Assembly: GCA_005884575.1 (NCBI GenBank)
Contig: VAWW01000045.1
Location: 16,762 to 64,793 of the forward strand
Direction of reading: 5' to 3'
DNA: 48,032 bases
Source of the DNA: Actinomycetota bacterium
Lineage (GTDB): Bacteria > Actinomycetota > Thermoleophilia > Gaiellales > Gaiellaceae
Below are positions 42,297-48,032 of this stretch, one piece after another; position 1 is the first letter of the stretch; every line of letters starts with the position of its first letter. The position numbers and the translations under genes were made by a program. The notes under the pieces were generated by a model. The model ran no database searches, was not told the DNA's origin, and worked only from the letters and a program-made list of their open reading frames with translations.

Positions 42297-44415
42297 GTGG
42301 GCGTGACGGGGCGTTTGGCCCGCTCCTGCAGCAGGCATCCATGGCGGACGCTGGCGATCTGGGGCGCCGTCGTCGTCCTCTCCCTCGGAGCGGTCGCGAC
42401 GCTGCTGCACGGACTCACCACCGACGCGACCGTCACGAACAACCCGGAATCGAGCCAGGCGAGCGCGCTCGTAGGAGAGCACTTCCCGTTCGACCCGAAC
42501 AAGATCGTCACCGACGTCGTCGTTGTGCGCAACGAGCAGTACACCGCCGACGAGCCGCAGTTCCAGCAGTTCGCCGCGCTGCTCGTCGGCGCGATGCAGG
42601 CGACGCACAAGATCAGGGCCGCCCACCTCTGGGTCAAGGACCGCAACCCGTCGCTCGTCTCGGCTGACCGCCACGCCGTCCGCATCCCGCTCTTCGTCGA
42701 CGGCGACGACGATGCAAAGGCGATCGTGAGGGTCGTCGAGGACATGAACCGGACCGGCGGGTTCTTCGCGGCGATCACCGGTGAGCACACGGGCAACAAC
42801 GACTTCAACTCGCTGTCGCAGCACGACCTGAAGTCCGGCGAGCTCCAGTTCGGACTCCCGGCGGCGCTGATCATCCTCGTGCTCGTCTTCGGATCGCTCG
42901 TCGCCGGACTCGTGCCGCTGCTGATGGCGATCCTTTCGATCGGCGTCGCGCTCGGCTTCGTCGCGCTGCTGTCGCAGGCGTTCTCGCTCTCGATCTTCAT
43001 CGTCAACATGCTCACCGGGATGGGCCTCGCGCTCGGGGTCGACTACTCGCTCTTCGTCGTCTCGCGCTACCGCGAGGAGCGTGCCCGCGGCCGGTCGAAG
43101 GACGACGCGATCGCGATGACCGGCGCGACGGCGAGCCGGGCGGTGCTCTTCAGCGGCACCGCGTTCGTCGTCGCGCTCTTCGGGATGCTGATCGTGCCGA
43201 CGACGATCATGCGCAGCCTCGCCGCGGGCGCGATCATCGTCGGCGTCGTCTCGGTGTTCGCCGCGCTGACGCTTCTGCCCGCGCTGCTCGGACTGCTCGG
43301 CGACCGGGTGAACGCGCTGCGGATTCCGTTGGTCGGGGGCGGCGGCGCGGAGAGCCGGTTCTCTCGCCGCGGCCGTGATGATCGCCGCCGCGATCCCCGT
43401 CTTCGGCCTGCACATCGGCGCGAGCGGCGTCTCGACGCTGCCTGACCGGCTGCCGTCGAAGCAGGGCTACCTCGCGCTGCAGCGCGACTTCCCCGGCGGC
43501 GACGTGAACCCGGTCCGGATCGTCGTCCCGGAGACATCACCGAGGGTCCTCGCGGCCCTGCGGCGGACCGCGACGGTCCTCGCCGTCGATCCCCGCTTCG
43601 GGCCCGGCACGATCGAGATCTCGCCCGACCGCCAAGTGGCGATGCTGACCGTTCCTGTCAAAGGCGACGCCGTCGGCAAGCGGGCCGTGGCCGCGGTGCG
43701 CGACCTGCGGAAGCGGATCCTGCCGCTCGCGTTCGCGCCGAGCCCGGTGAAACCACTCGTCGGCGGCAAGACCGCCGAGAACGTGGACTACTTCGATGCC
43801 GTCTCGAGTCCGGCGCCGTACGTGCTCGCGTTCGTCCTCGGGCTGACGCTGATCCTGTTGACCGTCGTCTTCCGCTCGATCGTGATCGCCGCGAAGGCGA
43901 TCCTGCTCAACCTGCTCTCGGTCGGCGCGGCGTACGGCCTGCTCGTCCTCGTGTTCCTGCACGGTTACGCGGCGGACTTCTTCGGCTTCCAGCGCGTGTA
44001 CGCGATCGACGCTTGGGTGCCGCTTTTCCTCTTCTCCGTGCTTTTCGGCCTCTCGATGGACTACCAGGTGTTCCTGCTCAGCCGGATTCGCGAGCGCTAC
44101 GACCAGACCGGGGACACCACCGATGCGGTGATCCACGGCGTCGCCTCGACGGCGCGGATCATCACGGGCGCCGCGCTGATCATCGTCGCGGTGTTCGCCG
44201 GCTTCGCGCGCGGCGACCTCGTCATGTTCCAGCAGATGGGCTTCGGCGTCGCGGTCGCGCTGCTGCTCGACGCCACGATCATCCGGTCGGTGGTGCTGCC
44301 GAGCGCGATGCAGCTGCTCGGCCGGTGGAACTGGTACCTGCCGCGCTGGCTCGACTGGGTCCCGAGGGTGAATGTGGAGGGGCCGGCGGGCGAGTCGGCG
44401 CCAGCTCCGCGCTAG
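42297..44415 (+). pseudogene. MMPL-family transporter, frameshifted by an internal deletion
   Basis: The first frame (GTG 42297 to about 43361) gives a normal RND first half, including GMGLALGVDYSLFVVSRYREE. After IPLVGGGGAESRF the sense is lost and resumes in the next frame from about 43360 as SLAAAVMIAAAIPVFGLHIGASG. It then continues through the second half (GLSMDYQVFLLSRIRERY) to 44415. MMPL proteins normally have a short cytoplasmic segment ending in 'MRRP' before this helix; that segment is missing. The shift implies a deletion of 3n+2 bases, roughly 35-60. The rest is intact. It may be recent decay or an assembly fault. Confidence 0.82.
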
Positions 44416-44798
44416 TGTCCGAACGCTTGTCGCTTCGCTAGGTCGTCGGGATTCACGAGCTGCCCGTCGCGGCCGACGTAGCCGTCCTTGCCGCCGACGC
44501 AGAGGATCACGGCCTCCTCCTCGAACGGGTTCGAGATCTTGCGCGGCGTGGTCGACTCGGCGTGGAAGAGGCCGCCCGGGCCGAGCTCGCGCGTCTCGCC
44601 CTCGACCTCGACCAGAACGTGCCCTGCGTGGACGAAGTACAGCTCGTCCTGCTCGTCGTGGTAGTGGAAGAAGCCCTCGTAGCCGGGCGGATAGACCAGC
44701 CCGTTGACCCCGAACGCCGTCACGCCGAGCGGCTTGCGGATCTTCCGAAAGCCCGGCCCGGAGCCCAGCTCATCGAGCGATCCGAACGCGTAGCCCAC
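44412..44798 (-). CDS. Cupin-domain protein
   Basis: 128 residues, a single cupin. Motif 1 is FFHYHDEQDELYFVHAGHVLVEV with His/Glu ligands; motif 2 is ELGPGGLFHAESTTPRKIS. The start IRKPLGVTAFGVNGLVYPPG is common in small actinobacterial cupins of unknown substrate. It overlaps the end of the MMPL gene by four bases (convergent). Confidence 0.85.
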   Translation of the reverse strand: MGYAFGSLDELGSGPGFRKIRKPLGVTAFGVNGLVYPPGYEGFFHYHDEQDELYFVHAGHVLVEVEGETRELGPGGLFHAESTTPRKISNPFEEEAVILCVGGKDGYVGRDGQLVNPDDLAKRQAFGH

Positions 44799-44866
44799 GC
44801 GCCAATCCTACTCAGCAGAGATCGTGCCTTCGCCGCCGCCAACCACGCCACGCTCTTCGGCCACGG

Positions 44867-44887
44867 CTAACGCGCGAAGCGCGTTAG
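44867..44887. repeat. Short perfect hairpin CTAACGCGC-GAA-GCGCGTTAG
   Basis: Nine-bp arms with a three-base loop, in the gene-poor stretch 44799-45036. Otherwise that stretch holds no convincing gene; two frames of 60-70 codons are Ala/Arg/Pro-rich and look like GC artefacts. Confidence 0.5.
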
Positions 44888-45036
44888 ATACCTGGCCGCG
44901 AACACACGCGCGCGCGACCCTCGGCGAAGGCCACGCGGGACGAGCCGCCGGCGGAGGCGCGACCGCGCTCGCGCCGGAGCCACACCAGACAAACGCCACC
45001 CGCAGGAAGGGGTCCCGGGGGGGAACCTAGGTTCTC

Positions 45037-45260
45037 CCGGTTAAGAGCCGAGGGCCGCACGAAGGCGGCCCTCGAACCGGTTACCAGCGCTGAAGTGGTA
45101 GAGGCGCTTCCGGCTCAGTCCTCGGAAGGCTGGCGGCGCGTCACGCGTCGTCCCCTACGCTGGCTAGGCGATTCCCCGTTGGGTCCCGGGGACACGCCTC
45201 TACCCGCTGGTACCTCCACTGCCCGTACTGTCTGAAATCACTGCCGGACCACCTCCTTTC
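45037..45260 (-). ncRNA. Candidate structured RNA downstream of the O-methyltransferase
   Basis: On the minus strand the region starts with an extended Shine-Dalgarno and a 13-codon ORF. It then has a long-range stem: 45195-45214 pairs with 45097-45106 and 45079-45089, leaving a seven-base bulge. It ends with a strong hairpin: 45049-45058 with 45065-45074, inside CCGGTT/AACCGG at 45037-45042 and 45075-45080. A further palindrome, GAACCTAGGTTC, follows at 45023-45034. The layout suggests one folded transcript with terminator. It did not match tmRNA, RNase P RNA, SRP RNA or tRNA by eye. Orientation is inferred from the ribosome-binding site. Confidence 0.5.
45200..45241 (-). CDS. 13-residue ORF behind an extended Shine-Dalgarno
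   Basis: GTG ORF MISDSTGSGGTSG. Nine bases upstream ends GAAAGGAGGT, within the 15-base stretch at 45246-45260 (GAAAGGAGGTGGTCC). This can pair along its length (one G-U) with the usual 16S rRNA 3' end. Such a strong site before so short a frame suggests a leader peptide or ribosome-binding RNA rather than a working protein. Confidence 0.45.
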   Translation of the reverse strand: MISDSTGSGGTSG

Positions 45261-45284
45261 CGCGGTAGCAGCAAGCTAGCAAAA

Positions 45285-45872
45285 TCATCGGAGGACGACT
45301 GTAAGTTCGAGCCCGCGGTCGAGCGGGACGGTGACGCTCTCCAGGGTCGGGTCGTCCTGGCGGGCCCGGGAGTACGCGCCGAGGGTCTCCTCGTGGGAGA
45401 GGACGTTGTCGGCGACGACCAGCCCGCCCGGCTCGACCTTGGTGCGGGCCACCTGGAACAGCGCCTCGTAGTCGTCCTTCTCGGCGTCGATGAGGACGAC
45501 GTCGAACACATCGTCGATCTTCGCCACGGTCTCGAGGGCATCGCCCTCGACGAGATCGGCCCAGTCCTCGAGCCCCGCATCCGCGACGTTCTCCCGCCAG
45601 GCCGCGATCTTCTTCGGGTCGTTCTCCGTGGAGAGGACGTGTCCGCCGAGGTAGCGGGCGCCCGCGGCGAGCCAGATCGAGGAGTAGCCGCGCGAGCCCC
45701 CGATCTCCAGCACCTCGCAGTCCGTCTGCGGCGCCACGAGGGCGAACAGGAACCGGCCGGTCGTGCGCTCGACCTGCCGCGAACGCACCTCGCGGGGCAG
45801 GTTCTGCCGCTTCTCCCGGTCGGTCTCGAGCTCGAGCCGCTCGAGCACCGATCGCACGCGCCCGTCCAGCAC
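45285..45872 (-). CDS. SAM-dependent O-methyltransferase (class I, COMT-like)
   Basis: 195 residues. SAM motif CEVLEIGGSRGYSSIWLAAGA, acidic motif VLSTENDPKKIAAWREN, FDVVLIDAEKDDYEALF with the metal Asp, and GGLVVADNVLSHEETLG. This is the bacterial catechol/caffeoyl-CoA O-methyltransferase branch (family 3), needing a divalent metal. The substrate is unknown. Downstream on the same strand is the structured region with a 13-codon ORF. Confidence 0.9.
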   Translation of the reverse strand: MLDGRVRSVLERLELETDREKRQNLPREVRSRQVERTTGRFLFALVAPQTDCEVLEIGGSRGYSSIWLAAGARYLGGHVLSTENDPKKIAAWRENVADAGLEDWADLVEGDALETVAKIDDVFDVVLIDAEKDDYEALFQVARTKVEPGGLVVADNVLSHEETLGAYSRARQDDPTLESVTVPLDRGLELTVVLR

Positions 45873-45892
45873 GGGCGCAGCCTACGTGCGGT

Positions 45893-46059
45893 TAGGAGGG
45901 TTTGGCGAAATAGTGGCTATGTCGCGCGGCCGCGCTGTGCATCCGCGCTGCCGCGTCCTCAGTCGCCCCGATAGTCACCACTATCGGGGCTCCCTGCGTC
46001 CTTGCATCGCGGCGCCCATCGCACCCGCGCAACGAGCACCATTCCGCCAAACCCTCCTA
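45893..46059. repeat. Palindromic dispersed element, copy 3 (full, 167 bp)
   Basis: The ends TAGGAGGGTTTGGCG and CGCCAAACCCTCCTA are exact inverted repeats, different in sequence from those of copy 2. The central hairpin CCCCGATAGT (45966-45975) pairs with ACTATCGGGG (45980-45989). CCTGCGTCCTTGCATCGC at 45993-46010 is identical to copy 2. The element's last three bases are the stop codon of the adjacent methyltransferase. Confidence 0.87.
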
Positions 46060-46857
46060 GGGCCGCGCGATGACGTAGCGGAAGACGTTCTCGAGGACGT
46101 ACTCGCCGCCCTCGTCGCGGAAGTCCTCGAGCGTCCACTCCATCGCCCGGCGCACCGCGGGCTCGCCGGACTCGCCGACCGCGGCGACGGCCGGGCCGGA
46201 GGACAGCTGCGCGCGGATCGCGCCGTCGAGCGTGGAGTAGCGCCACGTGCAGACGACGTCGTCGCCGCGCTCGGGCGTGAGGCCGGCTACCGAGACGAGC
46301 TCTTCGAGCGCGCCCGGCTCGGAGAGCGCCCACGGACCCGCAGCGCCCGGCGGGGAAGGCGGCATCAGACGCGCCAGCGCCGCGATGACGGCGCCGGCCT
46401 CGCACTGCTCGGGCCGGCCCCAGCCGGCGATCAGCAGGCGGCCGTCGGGCTCGAGGACGCGGGCGGCTTCGCGCAGCGCTTCCACCGGTCGCGCCGCGTA
46501 CTGGAACGCGTCGAAGCCCGTGACGACGTCGAACGAGTCATCGAGCCAGGGGAGCCGTTCGATATCGCCCTCGTAGAAGTCGCCGGCCGGCGTCCGCTCG
46601 CGCGCGATCTCCAGCAGCTCGGGCGTCGCGTCGTAGCCGCTGACGACGGCGCCCACGTCCGTGGCCATCCGGCAGAACATCCCGGAGCCGCAGCCGACGT
46701 CCAGCACACGCGAGCCGGGCCCGATCCGCAGAGCTTCGAGGCCCGCCTCGAACAGCGGCCGTGCCTGGCCCTCCTGCATCGCCGCCCAGTCCCGGGCCCG
46801 CCTCCCCCAGAGCTCGCGCTGCGCGGTGGCGGTTCCCTCTGCGTGCCGGGCTGTCAT
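46057..46857 (-). CDS. Class I SAM-dependent methyltransferase (paralog A)
   Basis: 266 residues. AQRELWGRRARDWAAMQEG, SAM loop VLDVGCGSGMFCRMA, YDATPELLEIARERTPAGDFYEGDIE, and FDVVTGFDAFQYAARPVEALREA. This is the UbiE/Methyltransf_11 type with a C-terminal part of unknown role. It is a clear relative of the next gene (46870-47712), with the same start ELWGR..RDWA and the same end ENVFRYV.ARP, so the pair arose by tandem duplication. The substrate is unknown. Confidence 0.9.
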   Translation of the reverse strand: MTARHAEGTATAQRELWGRRARDWAAMQEGQARPLFEAGLEALRIGPGSRVLDVGCGSGMFCRMATDVGAVVSGYDATPELLEIARERTPAGDFYEGDIERLPWLDDSFDVVTGFDAFQYAARPVEALREAARVLEPDGRLLIAGWGRPEQCEAGAVIAALARLMPPSPPGAAGPWALSEPGALEELVSVAGLTPERGDDVVCTWRYSTLDGAIRAQLSSGPAVAAVGESGEPAVRRAMEWTLEDFRDEGGEYVLENVFRYVIARP

Positions 46858-46869
46858 GGCGGCCTCCTC

Positions 46870-47712
46870 CTACGGATCGCCTTCACGATCCCACTCGGCG
46901 CGCGATCCGTCCAGCGGTCGCGCGACGACGTAACGGAAGACGTTCTCGAGCCGGTAGCCGCCTGCGCTGTCCGAATGCGGCGCGAGTGCCCGCATGAGCG
47001 CGGCGCGGACGGCCTCCTCGCCCGCGTGCGGAATCGCGGCGGCCGCCGAGCCGCCCGCAAGGAGCGCACGGAGTGCGATCTCGTCGCTGGCGTACAGCCA
47101 CGTGCAGAAGACGTCTTCGGAGCGCTCGACCTCCAGCCCCCCGACGGCGACGAACGCCTCGAGTAGCCCGGGAAGCGAGAGCCGGAAAGGACCCGGCGCA
47201 TCGTGGCGCTCGTGCGGCAGGAGCTGCGCGAGTGCGGCGAGGACGACGCCTGCCTCGCAGAGGTCCGGCGGGCCCCAGGTGCCGATGACGACGCGGCCAT
47301 TGCGCCGCAGGACACGCCCGGCCTCGCGCAGCGCCGTCGCGGGGTTCGCGGTGAAGGAGAACGACGCGATGCCGGTGACGAGATCGAATGATTCGTCCGG
47401 CCAGGGCAGCGACTCGAAGTCGCCGTGGACGAACGTGCCCGTGGGCGTCCGTTCGCGGGCGATCTCGAGCAGCTCCGGCGCGGCGTCGATTCCGGCCACG
47501 TCCGCGCCTGCGTCCGCTGCGATCCGGCAGAAGAGACCCGATCCGCAGCCGGCGTCGAGCAGCCGCGTCTCCGGCCCGATTGCGAGGCCGGCGACGATCG
47601 CCTCGTAGAAGCTGCGGAGCTGACCCTCCTGGAACTCGGCCCAGTCCCGGGGATGCCTGCCCCAGAGTTCGCGTTGGACCGCAGCGTTGCTCGTCGTCGG
47701 CTGGGTCGCCAT
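46870..47712 (-). CDS. Class I SAM-dependent methyltransferase (paralog B)
   Basis: 280 residues from ATG 47712. NAAVQRELWGRHPRDWAEFQEGQ, LLDAGCGSGLFCRIAAD, IDAAPELLEIARERTPTG, FDLVTGIASFSF, ending ENVFRYVVARPLDG with an extra tail. It is the upstream paralog of the gene at 46057-46857, 12 bases apart, so they are one unit. GTG 47727 is an alternative start but lies in the operator-like palindrome 47711-47730. Confidence 0.9.
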   Translation of the reverse strand: MATQPTTSNAAVQRELWGRHPRDWAEFQEGQLRSFYEAIVAGLAIGPETRLLDAGCGSGLFCRIAADAGADVAGIDAAPELLEIARERTPTGTFVHGDFESLPWPDESFDLVTGIASFSFTANPATALREAGRVLRRNGRVVIGTWGPPDLCEAGVVLAALAQLLPHERHDAPGPFRLSLPGLLEAFVAVGGLEVERSEDVFCTWLYASDEIALRALLAGGSAAAAIPHAGEEAVRAALMRALAPHSDSAGGYRLENVFRYVVARPLDGSRAEWDREGDP

Positions 47713-47730
47713 CGTGACCACTGTCACGAT
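47711..47730. promoter_or_regulatory. Operator-like palindrome at the methyltransferase start
   Basis: ATCGTGAC-CACT-GTCACGAT, perfect 8-bp arms with a 4-base centre, overlapping the ATG of paralog B. It has the form of a dimeric repressor site (TetR or GntR type). No regulator gene is adjacent. Confidence 0.45.
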
Positions 47731-47744
47731 CCCACGATCCGTGC

Positions 47745-48032
47745 CGGGCGTCTAGGGTGGACCGACTCCGAGATGTGCCGACAGGTGCGGCTGATCTGGT
47801 TGCCTTCATCTTGTCGGCACCGTGGAGGGTGTCTGCGGGGATGCGGCCGCGGGTGAGGCGGCCGTTGTGGGTGCGGTCGTGGTTGTAGTAGTGGATGTGG
47901 CTGCGTAGCTGGCGGCGAAGGCCCTCGAGGCGGAGGTGGAGGTGGCGGGCGAGTGCGGGTCGCCAGCACTCGTCGAGGATGGTCTTGTGCAGCGCCTCGA
48001 CGTGGCCGTTGCTTTGTGGGCGGCCGGCTCGG
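47745..48032 (-). mobile_element. Right edge of an insertion sequence with integrase-core transposase (partial)
   Basis: The frame entering at the window edge reads GRPQSNGHVEALHKTILDECW, the last catalytic block of a DDE integrase-core transposase (the Glu is present). It continues HIHYYNHDRTHNGRLTRGRIPADT, the usual end of IS481/IS3-type enzymes. Soon after, GTGCCGACA (about 47776) and its inverse TGTCGGCAC (about 47812) probably mark the terminal region. No stop is seen in the expected place, and the frame runs open into the methyltransferase region, so the true C-terminus is unclear. The rest of the element is outside the window. Confidence 0.7.

Noticed and set aside
44808-45030. Two frames of 60-70 codons between the cupin and the structured region
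   Set aside because: Low-complexity Ala/Arg/Pro composition, no ribosome-binding sites and no recognisable family.
45037-45260. tRNA, SRP RNA, tmRNA or RNase P RNA in the structured region
   Set aside because: A TTCGAG string resembles a T-loop, but no matching 5-bp T stem exists; SRP and RNase P core motifs are absent.
46883-47809. A 308-residue protein starting MKATRSAAPVG
   Set aside because: Its start is the tail of the transposase and the rest is antisense-like read-through of the methyltransferase in another frame.
1-48032. CRISPR arrays, prophage or integron structures
   Set aside because: No regularly spaced repeats, integrase gene or phage structural gene was seen; only the insertion-sequence edge and small palindromic repeats are mobile-like.

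Overview
The window is about 48 kb of very GC-rich, densely coding DNA. Most genes have GTG or ATG starts, and many neighbours overlap by 4 bases (ATGA or GTGA). The cluster fhaA-fhaB-pstP-rodA-pbpA-pknB, together with DUF4446, MMPL, WYL and TrhA-type proteins, points to an actinobacterium. The overall style suggests Thermoleophilia (Gaiellales or Solirubrobacterales) from an environmental genome; the class is inferred, not demonstrated. There are no rRNA, tRNA or CRISPR genes.

Layout. 1-3.1 kb: a zinc/manganese-type ABC uptake operon in which a permease is fused in frame to its lipoprotein binding protein, followed by an ATPase and a second permease broken by a small internal deletion. 3.1-12.5 kb: an M23 peptidase, a lipoprotein, an hsp20-lon pair, an MMPL transporter, a TrhA/hemolysin III protein and a CitE-like lyase. 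12.5-14.9 kb: a NYN protein and an rmlA-rmlC-rmlD set for dTDP-rhamnose (no rmlB here). 14.9-19.2 kb: an ABC-2 exporter, a cupin with a coupled 57-residue protein, a divergent WYL regulator and a LysE exporter. 19.2-21.3 kb: glnA behind a structured leader, then a GNAT. 21.3-25.3 kb: an L,D-transpeptidase, a sulfurtransferase, an HNH protein, DUF4446 and a membrane protein of unknown role. 25.4-36.7 kb: the cell-wall and phospho-signalling block: a polytopic kinase, FhaA, FhaB, PP2C, RodA, a class B PBP, PASTA kinase PknB and Ddl, with a broken third kinase on the other strand. 36.7-44.8 kb: an aminotransferase, a DUF4015 protein, dcd, an SDR protein, a zinc alcohol dehydrogenase, a frameshifted MMPL and a cupin. 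44.8-48 kb: a gene-poor structured region, an O-methyltransferase, two tandem paralogous methyltransferases and the edge of an insertion sequence.

The most interesting signals lie outside or between the genes. (1) A dispersed palindromic element of about 166 bases is present in two full copies and one internally deleted copy. Its outer stem and central hairpin differ in sequence between copies but stay self-complementary. (2) The glnA leader has two hexaloop hairpins, the second mutually exclusive with a terminator. This looks like an ANTAR-type antiterminator, and the GlnA protein lacks the usual adenylylation tyrosine. (3) The fhaB start codon is the three-base loop of a perfect 12-bp hairpin. 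(4) A 13-codon ORF follows a 15-base match to the 16S rRNA 3' end and leads into a large foldable region. (5) Three genes carry frameshifting internal deletions estimated at 35-60 bases, which could be real decay or an assembly problem.
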